From: Flammeovirga sp. EKP202
GTDB taxonomy: Bacteria > Bacteroidota > Bacteroidia > Cytophagales > Flammeovirgaceae
Length of the DNA: 64,000 nt
Reading direction: 5' to 3'
Assembly: GCF_014534745.1 (NCBI RefSeq)
Contig: NZ_JACVVP010000008.1
Location: forward strand, 152,853 to 216,852
A program made the position numbers and the translations under genes. Below, in pieces: positions 54,615 through 63,832 of the stretch (the first letter of the stretch is position 1; each line of letters begins with the position of its first letter). Under the pieces are notes generated by a model. That model worked only from the letters and a program-made list of their open reading frames with translations. It made no database searches and was not told the DNA's origin.

Positions 54615-56132
54615 ATGCAGTTAGAGACTTCCGTTATCATTTTACTCATTATAGTATTTTTTTTAGGCCTTTTCATTGGAGCCTGTTTCGTTTATTTCTA
54701 TTACCGTCAGAAATATGCCAATGAAGAAGCTCGATTTAGATTAGAGGTGAAAGAACGCTTGAAACTCAATCAGAATCAAGAACAATTGAAGTCGGAAATT
54801 GAACAATTAAAGAACACCAATAATAAGCTTGATGTGGAAATCAATACCTCAAAGGTGAGAGTAGAAGAGAAATCCAATAAATTAATTGAGGTTCAAAATC
54901 AATTGAACAGCCTGCGTACTAATTATGAATTAATAGTAAGTACAGAAGCGAAGAATAAAGGAACATTAGAAGTTGTTCAACAAGGAAAATTAGAATTGGA
55001 AAATCTCAACTTGACCCTAAGTGAGGAGAATTCATCCCTTAAAAATGATGTAGCTGTATTGCAAGAGAAGTTGACTTTTTTAGAAGAGAAACTAGGGCAG
55101 CAAAGTCATGAAGTACAACAATTAAATCAACACTTTAAGAAAGAGTTTGAAAACCTAGCCCAGCGTATTTTTGAAGAAAACACGAATAAATTTACTCAAC
55201 AGAATAGAAACAACCTTGATTTAGTACTTAATCCCTTCAAAGATCAAATTGAAAACTTCCGTAAGAAGATTGAAGATAGTTATGGTAAAGAATCAAATGA
55301 CCGATCTTCTTTAAGAACAGAACTAAAGATGTTGAGAGAGTTGAATCATCAGATTTCTCAGGATGCCCAAAATTTGACCAAAGCTTTAAAAGGTGATACG
55401 AAAACACAAGGCGACTGGGGAGAGATGATTTTGGATTCTGTGCTTCGAAAGTCGGGTCTAAGAGAAGGTCATGAGTACCTCGTACAGCCAACTTACAGAA
55501 CAGAAGAAGGAGATTTACAAAAACCTGATGTGATTATTAACTATCCTGAAGGAAAGCAGATCATTGTCGATTCAAAAGTATCTTTAAATGCTTATGAACG
55601 TTTTATCAATGCTGAAGATAAAATAGAGCAACAACACGAAATTCAACTGCATATTCGTGCTTTAAAAAGCCATATTGATGAATTAGCCAGACGTAATTAT
55701 CAGCAATTAGAAGGGATCCAAACTTTGGATTATGTCATGATGTTTATCCCAATCGAACCTGCGTTTTTGGTGGCGTTGCAAGAAGATGACGCACTTTGGG
55801 ATTATGCTTATCATAAGAAGGTAGTGATTGTCGGCCCGACGACTTTAATGGCCACTTTGAAGGTAATAGAGGAACTTTGGAGAAATGAACATCAACAGAA
55901 AAATATTGAAGATATCATCAAGCATGCCACGAGGATCTACGATAAAGCAAGAGGTTTTGTGGAAACGATGCTGGACCTTCAAAAGAAAATCAATGCTACA
56001 AAAGGGGATGTAGATAAAGCTGTTGGTCAACTTTCGGAAGGAAAAGGAAACTTCATTTCTTTAGTGAATGATATGAAGAAAAAAGGGAACTTGAATCCTA
56101 AGAAGAGTCTGCCGGAGGGTTTGGGTAATTAA
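54615..56132 (+). CDS. rmuC: DNA recombination protein RmuC
   Basis: A 505-residue protein. One membrane helix at about 7-28 (VIILLIIVFFLGLFIGACFVYFYY represented by LLIIVFFLGLFIGACFVYF) is followed by a long coiled coil (residues 35-200). The RmuC nuclease-like domain occupies about 240-450: GDTKTQGDWGEMILDSVLRKSGL represented by TQGDWGEMILDSVLRKSGL, PDVIINYPEGKQIIVDSKVSL represented by KQIIVDSKVSLNAYERF, and MFIPIEPAFLVALQEDDALW represented by MFIPIEPAFLVALQED. The PD-(D/E)xK-type site is suggested by DVII and IVDSKV. The family limits sequence inversions and harms foreign DNA in some settings; mechanism is not settled. Confidence 0.93.
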   Translation: MQLETSVIILLIIVFFLGLFIGACFVYFYYRQKYANEEARFRLEVKERLKLNQNQEQLKSEIEQLKNTNNKLDVEINTSKVRVEEKSNKLIEVQNQLNSLRTNYELIVSTEAKNKGTLEVVQQGKLELENLNLTLSEENSSLKNDVAVLQEKLTFLEEKLGQQSHEVQQLNQHFKKEFENLAQRIFEENTNKFTQQNRNNLDLVLNPFKDQIENFRKKIEDSYGKESNDRSSLRTELKMLRELNHQISQDAQNLTKALKGDTKTQGDWGEMILDSVLRKSGLREGHEYLVQPTYRTEEGDLQKPDVIINYPEGKQIIVDSKVSLNAYERFINAEDKIEQQHEIQLHIRALKSHIDELARRNYQQLEGIQTLDYVMMFIPIEPAFLVALQEDDALWDYAYHKKVVIVGPTTLMATLKVIEELWRNEHQQKNIEDIIKHATRIYDKARGFVETMLDLQKKINATKGDVDKAVGQLSEGKGNFISLVNDMKKKGNLNPKKSLPEGLGN

Positions 56133-56205
56133 TACTCTTCCTTTCTTAATTTTCAATAAGATGTAACGCTTAAAGCTTATTACGATATTAGATATTCTTC
56201 AAAAC

Positions 56206-56242
56206 AAAAACGACTGAACAAATACCTGTTCAGTCGTTTTTT
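56206..56242. terminator. bidirectional terminator rmuC / parC
   Basis: AAAAACGACTGAACA pairs perfectly with TGTTCAGTCGTTTTT around AATACC; both strands end in T. Confidence 0.9.
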
Positions 56243-56246
56243 ATGT

Positions 56247-58835
56247 TTAGAACAACTTCAAAGAATCTCTTCCCTCGTCGTTGTTATCATCTTTCTTTTC
56301 AGAAGGCTTACTGTTTTGATCAGAAGTATCAACCGGATCATCTGCTGAGAGTAATTTGGCATCCGTTACTTTGTCGTAAGGAAGTTTATTACCTAGTGCT
56401 TTCCAGCCTTTCACTTCAACAAACTCTTTCAAGTTGACTTTTGTCTTCTCGCGTTTTCTACCGTTAGTGTATTTCAGTTCCACATCCGGAGAAAGTTGAG
56501 TAGTGACTAAAAGTAATCTTGAAGCATTAGCCTCGTTGATAAACTTAAAGCGTTTGTTCATAGTAGACGTTTCGATATGGAAACGCTTGATATAATATTG
56601 TCTGTTGTTGGTGTCGTAATGAACAGCTGAAATCGCTTTGTAAGGAAGGAATTTCTCAATCAATACCACCTTTTTCGCTTCATAACGATTCGTCGCTTCA
56701 AAGTTCGTCAACTCATATTCACCGTCTTCATAGAAAACAATAATACGGTCTTCGTCTTTGAATTTACCTAAGTACTTACCGTTTTCATCCTTATTCAAGA
56801 CACCTACGGCATCATCGTACCAAAGATCAATTGCAGGAAGCGTAGAAACGCCTTCACGTTTTAAGGTCACCCTTCTTACTGGGTATTTCGTCAAAATGTT
56901 ACCCTGAGAAGTTCTGCCTTTAATCTCTAAATCGGCAAAATCATATTCGAATGATTTCACTTTTGCCGAGCAGTTAGGTGATAATGAAACGCCTACGATT
57001 TCAGCCTCTCCATTAGGATTAGAAGTGAAGTAAGTTACTTTTGACTTAGGAGTACCTTTTGTAACATTGTATTCTTTGTCTCTTGTAAAACTAGGAACTT
57101 GGAAACGTTTTACTCTTGTAATACCACTTGCACCATCAAGGTAAATGGCATTGTAAACCTTTCTTTCGTCACCTTTTACATAGACTTCCGCATGAAGAAT
57201 GTTTTTGCCTACGAATTTCTTTTCACCAATTTTCGTGATCACATATTCACCCGTATTTCTAAATACAATGATATCGTCAATATCCGAACAGTCCATCACT
57301 TCTTCCACGCCGTCTTGACGTTTTAGGTTATAGCCGATGAAACCTTCTTTTTTATTGACATAAAGTTTGGCGTTGTTTGCCGCTACTTTTGAAGCTTGGA
57401 TTGTATCGAAAGTTGTCAACTCAGTGCAACGCTCGTGATCCTTTCCGTATTTTTTAAGAAGATTGTTGAAGTAATCAATCGCAAACTCAATAATGTGTTC
57501 AAGGTTGTATTCTACTTCTTTTAGCTCTTCCAGTAAGTTCTTTAATAACTCATCCGCTTTGAAAGTATCAAACTTAGAAATTCTCTTAATTTTGATCTCA
57601 GTCAATCGGATAATATCATCTTGAGTGATTTCTCTGTAGAAACTCGGTTTATAAGGATTCAAACCTGTATCAATTGTTTCTAATACTGCTTCCCAAGTTT
57701 CACACTCTTCAATATCTCTATAGATTCTATTTTCAATAAAGATTTTCTCTAATGAACTGAATAGAATTTTCTCCTGTAATTCACCTTTCTTGATCTTCAA
57801 TTCTGCTTCAAGAAGGTTTACAGTATGATCAGTATCGTTTTTAAGAATTTCTTCCACTCCCATAAATACAGGAGTCTCATCCACAATCACACATGAGTTG
57901 GGAGAAATAGAAACTTCACAATCTGTAAAGGCATACAGTGCGGCAATTGTAACGTCTGGAGACTGACCATTTGCCAATTGTACTTCGATTTCCACTTCCT
58001 GAGCAGTGTTGTCGATTACCTTCTTGATTTTGATCTTTCCTTGATCATTAGCTTTAATGATGGAATCAATCAAACTTGAAGTCGTACAAGTAAATGGAAT
58101 TTCTTTGATCAATAACGTCTTACTATCCGGTGATTCAATTCTTGCTCTCAAACGAACTTTACCACCTTTCAGACCATTATTATAGTTGCTGCAATCTGCA
58201 AGACCACCTGTAGGGAAGTCAGGAACAAGGTTGACTTTTTTACCTTTTAAGATATCAATAGAACCTTTGATAAGTTCTTTGACATTATGAGGCATGATCT
58301 TCGTTGCCAAACCAACGGCAATACCTTCAACACCCTGAGCCAATAATAAAGGAAATTTTACTGGAAGGTTAATTGGTTCTTTCTTTCTACCATCATAAGA
58401 AAGTTGCCAATCCGTAGTTTTAGGATTGAAAACTACTTCTAATGCAAACTTAGAAAGTCTAGCCTCAATGTATCTTGGTGCTGCTGCACTGTCACCCGTT
58501 CTAATATCACCCCAGTTACCTTGTGTTTCGATAAGGAGTTCTTTTTGTCCTAAATGAACAATGGCATCACCTATAGAAGCATCACCGTGAGGGTGATACT
58601 GCATGGTAGAACCAATGATATTAGCCACCTTATTGAACCTGCCATCATCCAATTCCTTCATAGCATGAAGAATTCTTCTCTGTACAGGTTTGAGTCCGTC
58701 ATAGATACTAGGTACCGCTCTTTCCAGAATTACATAAGATGCATAATCCAAGAACCAGTTTTGGTACATACCATCAATGTGAACTACTTTATTGCCATTA
58801 TTATCTGAACTATTTGTTGATTGCTCGTTTTCCAC
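56247..58835 (-). CDS. parC: DNA topoisomerase IV subunit A (ParC)
   Basis: An 862-residue type IIA topoisomerase A subunit. The N-terminus MYQNWFLDYASYVILERAVPSIYDGLKPVQRRI is represented by SYVILERAVPSIYDGLKP and QRRILHAM, followed by GSTMQYHPHGDASI and the catalytic Tyr in AAPRYIEARLS (about 121). The C-terminal region (about 500-780) has beta-pinwheel-like repeats (EVYVKGDERKVYNAIYLD, ISAVHYDTNNRQYYIKRF). I see no GyrA box (QRRGGKG-type), which favours ParC over GyrA. The tail SEKKDDNNDEGRDSL is acidic. parE is not in the window. A good promoter candidate lies upstream. Confidence 0.9.
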   Translation of the reverse strand: MENEQSTNSSDNNGNKVVHIDGMYQNWFLDYASYVILERAVPSIYDGLKPVQRRILHAMKELDDGRFNKVANIIGSTMQYHPHGDASIGDAIVHLGQKELLIETQGNWGDIRTGDSAAAPRYIEARLSKFALEVVFNPKTTDWQLSYDGRKKEPINLPVKFPLLLAQGVEGIAVGLATKIMPHNVKELIKGSIDILKGKKVNLVPDFPTGGLADCSNYNNGLKGGKVRLRARIESPDSKTLLIKEIPFTCTTSSLIDSIIKANDQGKIKIKKVIDNTAQEVEIEVQLANGQSPDVTIAALYAFTDCEVSISPNSCVIVDETPVFMGVEEILKNDTDHTVNLLEAELKIKKGELQEKILFSSLEKIFIENRIYRDIEECETWEAVLETIDTGLNPYKPSFYREITQDDIIRLTEIKIKRISKFDTFKADELLKNLLEELKEVEYNLEHIIEFAIDYFNNLLKKYGKDHERCTELTTFDTIQASKVAANNAKLYVNKKEGFIGYNLKRQDGVEEVMDCSDIDDIIVFRNTGEYVITKIGEKKFVGKNILHAEVYVKGDERKVYNAIYLDGASGITRVKRFQVPSFTRDKEYNVTKGTPKSKVTYFTSNPNGEAEIVGVSLSPNCSAKVKSFEYDFADLEIKGRTSQGNILTKYPVRRVTLKREGVSTLPAIDLWYDDAVGVLNKDENGKYLGKFKDEDRIIVFYEDGEYELTNFEATNRYEAKKVVLIEKFLPYKAISAVHYDTNNRQYYIKRFHIETSTMNKRFKFINEANASRLLLVTTQLSPDVELKYTNGRKREKTKVNLKEFVEVKGWKALGNKLPYDKVTDAKLLSADDPVDTSDQNSKPSEKKDDNNDEGRDSLKLF

Positions 58836-58880
58836 GTTCCTTCTTAAAGTAAATTGCCGTCAAAAAAATTGCGAATGTCA

Positions 58881-58911
58881 CAAAAATATAGAAATGTCAG
58901 AATCATACAAA
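58881..58911 (-). promoter_or_regulatory. promoter of parC
   Basis: On the minus strand TTTG (58908-58911), 19 bases, then TATTTTTG (58881-58888), matching the TTTG/TAnnTTTG consensus with ideal spacing. The start codon is about 46 bases downstream. Confidence 0.6.
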
Positions 58912-59156
58912 TGAATTTTATCGAAAGGTGTGAAATTGACGACTATATTTTCTTGATGCGTAAAAAAATAACATTAATTATAAAATAAGCACCCTTGTTT
59001 AATATAGTGGAATATTTTGTTTATTAATAATACATTTTAATGCAAGGTGTGTTTTTTCTTTGATCAATTCCCCTTTTTAAAGTGTTGTGCCTATGCTAAA
59101 ACTTTCTACTTCCCCTTTAAAAGATCATAAGTATTCACAAAAAAATCCTTTTTAAT
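58912..59156. other. AT-rich intergenic stretch, nothing recognised
   Basis: No gene, hairpin of note or repeat is seen here. It belongs to the 389-base divergent gap between parC and the small Cys-rich gene. Confidence 0.5.
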
Positions 59157-59212
59157 TTAGATTTAATCTAATTAATCATTTATATTGCGATCGTTAAGTA
59201 GAATTAATCTAA
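59157..59212 (+). promoter_or_regulatory. twin operator-like palindromes before the Cys-rich gene
   Basis: Site one, TTAGATTTAATCTAA (59157-59171), is a perfect odd palindrome. Site two, TAGAATTAATCTAA (59199-59212), has the same half-site. They flank TATATTGC (59181-59188), a weak -7 match, so a repressor here would cover both the -33 area and the transcription start. The half-site resembles metal-responsive boxes reported in Bacteroidota (Fur or DtxR type); this is inference. Confidence 0.5.
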
Positions 59213-59224
59213 ATAAATTAAACT

Positions 59225-59392
59225 ATGATTCAACAAGATCCTATTTTTTTATCTACAACAAGTAAGCAGTTACTTGATATGCTTTCAGTAGAAGGAGACG
59301 AATTGAGTTCAGAGATTACTTGTAAGAAAAAAAACTGCTGTAAAAAGTATAAACGAAAAGGGAAGCATTGTAAGAAATGTCCAAAAATTTAG
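59225..59392 (+). CDS. small Cys-rich basic protein
   Basis: A 55-residue protein (MIQQDPIFLSTTSKQ start). The C-terminal half is Lys- and Cys-rich: CKKKNCCKKYKRKGKHCKKC, five Cys in twenty residues, ending PKI. This pattern suits metal binding, possibly zinc, iron or copper. The N-terminus is a short acidic helix (LLDMLSVEGDELSSE). I recall similar tiny proteins in other Bacteroidota but no named family. It begins 12 bases after the second palindrome, and nadA follows 86 bases later, so it could be the first gene of a nadA transcript or a stand-alone unit. Confidence 0.6.
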   Translation: MIQQDPIFLSTTSKQLLDMLSVEGDELSSEITCKKKNCCKKYKRKGKHCKKCPKI

Positions 59393-59445
59393 TTCCTTAG
59401 TTTAATTTTTACACAATTAAAATCTCTCTATTCCCAAAGTTTCAT

Positions 59446-59453
59446 TAACTTTA
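59446..59453 (+). promoter_or_regulatory. weak -7-like element before nadA
   Basis: TAACTTTA resembles TAnnTTTG with one mismatch and lies 25 bases before the nadA start. No clear -33 was found. Confidence 0.25.
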
Positions 59454-59478
59454 CGCCGTTAAAAATACCGTAGATTTA

Positions 59479-60477
59479 ATGAAAATGCTTACACAAGAGC
59501 TTAAAGATAGAGCAGATCAGTTGGGTTTTATCGATGTGATGGATAATAACCCCACCGATCTTAAGGCTGAAATTACACGTTTGAAAGAAGAAAAAAACGC
59601 TGTTTTTTTGGCACATTATTATCAAGATGCTGAGATTCAAGATTTGGCAGATTTTGTTGGGGACAGTTTAGCACTAGCACAAAAAGCGGCGGATACAGAC
59701 GCTGATATTATTTTATTTGCTGGCGTTCATTTTATGGCTGAAACAGCAAAAATCATCAACCCAAACAAGAAGGTGATTTTACCTGACTTTAAAGCAGGTT
59801 GTTCATTAGCGGAAGCTGCACCAGCAGAAGAATTTGGTGATTTTGTAAAGAAACACCCTGATCATACCGTTGTTACTTACATCAACTCCTCAGCAGAAGT
59901 AAAAGCTTATACTGACATTACAGTTACTTCTACAAATGCACTAAAAATTATCAATAGTCTTCCAGAAGACGAAAAAATTATCTTCGCACCAGACCGTAAC
60001 CTTGGTAAATATATCATGAAAGAAACAGGTCGTGATATGTTATTATGGGACGGAGCATGCGTGGTACACGAGGCATTTGCATTGGAAAAAATCCTAGATT
60101 TACACAAGGAGTACCCACATGCAAAAATCATTGCTCACCCAGAGTCAGAAATGCCTTTATTAAAAGTAGCTCAATTTGTTGGTTCTACAGCGGCACTGTT
60201 AAAATATGTCCAAAATGACGAAGCAGATGCTTATATTGTGGCTACAGAAGCAGGAATTTTACATAAAATGAGAGAGGTTGTTCCTCACAAAAATTTAATT
60301 CCAGCACCTTCAAAAGAAGATAATACATGTGCTTGTTCAGAGTGTCATTTCATGAAAATGAATACTTTGGAAAAAGTATACAATTGTTTACAATATGAAT
60401 ATCCAGAAGTGGATGTTCCTGAAGATATTCGTCTTAAAGCAATAGGCTCAATCGAGAGAATGTTTGAGTTATCATAA
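59479..60477 (+). CDS. nadA: quinolinate synthase NadA
   Basis: A 332-residue enzyme condensing iminoaspartate with dihydroxyacetone phosphate to quinolinate for NAD. The three [4Fe-4S] cluster Cys are in KAGCSLAEA, WDGACVVHE and CSECHFMKMNTL near the C-terminus. NAVFLAHYYQDAEIQDLADFVGDSLALAQKA is represented by HYYQDAEIQDLADFVGDS, and the AHPE motif is in IIAHPESE. Length matches the family. nadB follows 87 bases later after an internal hairpin. ATG 59479 or 59485 could be the start. Confidence 0.96.
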   Translation: MKMLTQELKDRADQLGFIDVMDNNPTDLKAEITRLKEEKNAVFLAHYYQDAEIQDLADFVGDSLALAQKAADTDADIILFAGVHFMAETAKIINPNKKVILPDFKAGCSLAEAAPAEEFGDFVKKHPDHTVVTYINSSAEVKAYTDITVTSTNALKIINSLPEDEKIIFAPDRNLGKYIMKETGRDMLLWDGACVVHEAFALEKILDLHKEYPHAKIIAHPESEMPLLKVAQFVGSTAALLKYVQNDEADAYIVATEAGILHKMREVVPHKNLIPAPSKEDNTCACSECHFMKMNTLEKVYNCLQYEYPEVDVPEDIRLKAIGSIERMFELS

Positions 60478-60484
60478 ACCTTGA

Positions 60485-60554
60485 TTAAAGCTGTTTGTTA
60501 TAAGTAGTGAAGTAAGTTTTTACTTCTACTTTAATAAACAGCTTTAATTTTTTT
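60485..60554 (+). terminator. hairpin with T run between nadA and nadB
   Basis: TTAAAGCTGTTT (60485-60496) pairs with AAACAGCTTTAA (60536-60547), and an inner pair GAAGTAA/TTACTTC extends the stem. Seven T follow. It sits ten bases before nadB and may end or attenuate nadA transcription. Confidence 0.75.
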
Positions 60555-60564
60555 AATACAGTCC

Positions 60565-62142
60565 ATGAAGAAAGTTGATTTTCTAATCGTGGGTTCTGGT
60601 ATAGCAGGTCTCAGTTACGCTTTGAAGTTGTGTGAGCACTTTCAAAGCAAAAATCATTACCCAAAGATTTGCTTAATCACAAAAGATGATCCTTTTGAAA
60701 GTAATACCAGATATGCACAAGGAGGAATCGCTGCTGTAATTGATGCAGACGATTCTTACGAGAAACACATCAAAGATACATTAGTAGCCGGTTCACATAT
60801 CAATAATGAAGAGGTAGTGAAGTTGGTAGTTGAAAATGGTCCTGACAGAATCAGAGAACTTATTAATTGGGGTACTCAATTTGATAAGTCTGAAGATGGT
60901 GAATACAATCTAGCAAAAGAAGGAGGTCATTCGGATCACCGTATTCTACATTTCAAAGATGTAACAGGGCAGGAGATTCAAAGAGCATTGTTGAACGCAA
61001 TAAAGAGCTACGATAACGTAGAGATTTTGCAGGAATATTATGCAGTGGATCTGATCACTCAACATCATCTCGGTGAAGATGTAACAAGGTATAGAAAGGA
61101 TACACAATGCTATGGAATTTATGCTCTCAATAAAACATCTGGTGAAGTTGAGACGATTCTTTCTAAAGTAACACTTTTAGCGACCGGAGGCATTGGACAA
61201 GTATATAATACTACAACCAACCCAAGTGTTGCAACAGGAGATGGTATTGCGATGACCTACAGAGCTAAAGGTGAAGTGAATCATATGGAGTTTGTACAGT
61301 TCCATCCTACAGCTTTATACCAGAGAGGTCATGAAGGAAATGCTTTCTTAATTACGGAAGCAATGAGGGGAGCAGGTGCTATACTTAGAAATAGCAAAGG
61401 GAAAGATTTTGTCAAAAAATATGATGAGCGCGGTTCTCTAGCCCCAAGGGATGTGGTGGCTAGAGCGATTGACTCAGAAATGAAAAAGGAAGGTAAAGAT
61501 CACGTTTGGTTGGATGCTACCTTAATTGATGAAGAAGAACTTAAAGGACATTTTCCTTCTATATATAAGACTTGTTTGGATATGGGGATTGATATCACAA
61601 AAGATTTTATCCCGGTGGCGCCTGCATCACATTATTTATGTGGAGGAATTGTAGTTAATACTAAAGCAGAAACAAGCATCAATAACTTGTTAGCTTGTGG
61701 CGAATGTACTTGTACAGGTTTACATGGTGCAAATCGTCTAGCTTCAAATTCTTTACTGGAAGCAGCTGTTTATGCCCATGAAGCCTTTGAAACCGCAATT
61801 CAGCTGATTGATAAGACAGACTGGAAAAAAGGTATACCTGAATGGAACAAAGATGGTACTACGGTTCCAGAGGAAATGGTTTTGATTTCTCAATCCAGAA
61901 GTGATTTGCAAAGGGTAATGTCAAATTACGTAGGTATTGTAAGGTCTGATGAACGTTTGAAACGTGCCTTTAAAAGAACAGGTCTTATTTATGAAGAAAC
62001 AGAGACTCTTTATAAGAAGACGGTCATTTCCCAACCGCTTTGTGAGTTGAGAAATATGATTACCATTACTTACCTCATTATAACAGGAGCAAAAGGAAGG
62101 CATGAGAATATAGGTCTTCATTATTCTATAGATTATGAATAA
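60565..62142 (+). CDS. nadB: L-aspartate oxidase NadB
   Basis: A 525-residue FAD enzyme turning L-aspartate to iminoaspartate for NadA. FAD-binding start FLIVGSGIAGLSYAL, then NTRYAQGGIAAV, AKEGGHSDHRILHF with conserved residues for substrate and flavin, HMEFVQFHPTALY, LITEAMRGAGAIL, RDVVARAID and GLHGANRLASNSLLEA. These are the succinate-dehydrogenase/aspartate-oxidase family marks. The C-terminal helical domain (LRNMITITYLIITGA) is complete. nadC is not in the window. A terminator follows. Confidence 0.96.
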   Translation: MKKVDFLIVGSGIAGLSYALKLCEHFQSKNHYPKICLITKDDPFESNTRYAQGGIAAVIDADDSYEKHIKDTLVAGSHINNEEVVKLVVENGPDRIRELINWGTQFDKSEDGEYNLAKEGGHSDHRILHFKDVTGQEIQRALLNAIKSYDNVEILQEYYAVDLITQHHLGEDVTRYRKDTQCYGIYALNKTSGEVETILSKVTLLATGGIGQVYNTTTNPSVATGDGIAMTYRAKGEVNHMEFVQFHPTALYQRGHEGNAFLITEAMRGAGAILRNSKGKDFVKKYDERGSLAPRDVVARAIDSEMKKEGKDHVWLDATLIDEEELKGHFPSIYKTCLDMGIDITKDFIPVAPASHYLCGGIVVNTKAETSINNLLACGECTCTGLHGANRLASNSLLEAAVYAHEAFETAIQLIDKTDWKKGIPEWNKDGTTVPEEMVLISQSRSDLQRVMSNYVGIVRSDERLKRAFKRTGLIYEETETLYKKTVISQPLCELRNMITITYLIITGAKGRHENIGLHYSIDYE

Positions 62143-62145
62143 AAT

Positions 62146-62182
62146 AAAAAATCCACTCGCAATTAAGTTGAGTGGATTTTTT
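62146..62182 (+). terminator. terminator after nadB
   Basis: AAAAAATCCACTC pairs with GAGTGGATTTTTT (62170-62182). Confidence 0.9.
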
Positions 62183-62449
62183 GTTTTTAAGCTAAAAAAT
62201 TAACAAATCAAGGAACTTTGTTTAACGAAACTTTGTTTTAACATTTCGTGTCATTCTATTTTTTTTAATTTTTTTCTATGTTAGTAAATGTCTTATATAC
62301 CCTTATTTTGGTGCCAAAAACCCCGAAAGTGAAGGTATTGGATTTACATTTCAAGATGTTTTGTTTAATAATTTTCAAATTTGTTTAAACAAAAAATAGT
62401 TACACAAAATTTATAAGTCTGAATTTTCAACCATAAAATCTTAAATGAG
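62183..62449. other. upstream region of the fasciclin gene
   Basis: Contains a near-identical tandem repeat, AACTTTGTTTAAC and AACTTTGTTTTAAC, at about 62214-62242, and the palindrome TTTGTTTAAACAAA at 62380-62393. No gene is seen. Confidence 0.4.
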
Positions 62450-63760
62450 ATGAAAACTTTAGATTTAGCAAAACTTTTATTCGTCTTCTCAATTCTATTT
62501 TCAATCACGTCATGTAACGAAGATGATGACACTCCGCCAATCACAAACCTTCCAACAAACACTATTGCAGATGTAGCTTCTTCTGCAAGTGATTACTCTA
62601 CGCTTGTAACCGCATTAGGTTCAGCAAACTTAGTAGGTACATTTGCAGATGCAACGAAAGAATACACAGTATTTGCACCAACAAACGCGGCCTTTACACA
62701 ACTTTTAGCAGCTAACAACGGAATTTCTTCTTTCGATGATTTATCAGCAGAAGCACTTGATATTTTACTTAAGCATCACGTTGTCGAAGGAAAGCTAATG
62801 TCTACAGATTTAAATAATGGAGACATGTTAACAACATTAGCAGGAACAAAACTTGAAGTTGAAATTTCAGGTGATAATGTAATGGTTGGTGGTGCAAAAG
62901 TAGGATCACCGAATATTGAAGCAGACAACGGTGTAATCCATGGTATTGAAAGTGTAATCGTACCTTCTCAAGCATTGACTATTGCACAAGTAGCAATCAG
63001 CAATAACTTCACATCTTTAGTGGCGGCTTTAGACAAAGCTAAACTAGTGGCACCTTTCGCTACGGCTACAAATTCTCTTACAGTATTTGCACCAACGGAT
63101 GCTGCTTTTACAGAAGCAGGTATCAATCTTGATGATTTTACAGAGGAAGAATTACAAAGAATCCTACAGCATCACGTAGTATCATCTAAAGTACTTTCAA
63201 GTGTCTTAGAAAACGGCAAAGTTGAAACACTAATCAACACAAGTCTTGACGTAATGTTAGACGGTGAAATGGTGAAAATTGGTGATGCAATGGTACAAAT
63301 CGCTAATATTGAAGCAATCAATGGTGTTGTACATGTGATTGATAAAGTATTGACTCCATCTACAATCGTGGATGTGGCAATTACAGCGGGTGAATTCACT
63401 GAATTAATTGGAGCGTTAACTACTACTGAGTTATTATCTGACTTTAATGTAGATTTTGTTGACGGTGAGTTAGCAGAATACACAGTATTAGCACCAACTG
63501 ATGCTGCTTTCGCAAAATTAGGTGATATTTCATTGACAAATGATCAGTTGAAAGCTATCCTTGCAAATCACGTGGTACCAAATAAAGTATTATCAACAGA
63601 CCTAAATGATGGTGATATGGTAGAAACACTTGGTGGAGCAATGTTGACGGTAAGCGTTGTGGATGGCGTAATCACTATTGGTGGTGCTACAGTTGCACAG
63701 CCTAATGTTGGTGCCTCAAACGGCATAATCCATATTATTAATGAAGTAATTACAGATTAG
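62450..63760 (+). CDS. three-domain fasciclin (FAS1) lipoprotein
   Basis: A 436-residue exported protein. The leader ends SITSC, a lipobox, followed by an acidic linker (NEDDDTPP). Three FAS1 domains of about 130 residues follow, starting near residues 37, 174 and 303. Each has EYTVFAPT(N/D)AAF or its variant (SLTVFAPTDAAF, EYTVLAPTDAAF), LKHHVVEGK-type (LQHHVVSSK, LANHVVPNK), and a closing GVIHGIESVI-type strand. FAS1 domains mediate adhesion and, in some bacteria, bind surface glycans or proteins. It is likely on the outer-membrane surface. A terminator follows. Confidence 0.92.
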   Translation: MKTLDLAKLLFVFSILFSITSCNEDDDTPPITNLPTNTIADVASSASDYSTLVTALGSANLVGTFADATKEYTVFAPTNAAFTQLLAANNGISSFDDLSAEALDILLKHHVVEGKLMSTDLNNGDMLTTLAGTKLEVEISGDNVMVGGAKVGSPNIEADNGVIHGIESVIVPSQALTIAQVAISNNFTSLVAALDKAKLVAPFATATNSLTVFAPTDAAFTEAGINLDDFTEEELQRILQHHVVSSKVLSSVLENGKVETLINTSLDVMLDGEMVKIGDAMVQIANIEAINGVVHVIDKVLTPSTIVDVAITAGEFTELIGALTTTELLSDFNVDFVDGELAEYTVLAPTDAAFAKLGDISLTNDQLKAILANHVVPNKVLSTDLNDGDMVETLGGAMLTVSVVDGVITIGGATVAQPNVGASNGIIHIINEVITD

Positions 63761-63798
63761 GTAAATTTAAATTGAATAGAGTATTAGTTATTTTTTAT

Positions 63799-63832
63799 GG
63801 ACCACATCAATTCTGGTGTGGTTCATTTTTTT
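63799..63832 (+). terminator. terminator after the fasciclin gene
   Basis: GGACCACATCA pairs with TGGTGTGGTTC (two G-U wobbles) around ATTC, followed by a T run. Confidence 0.8.
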
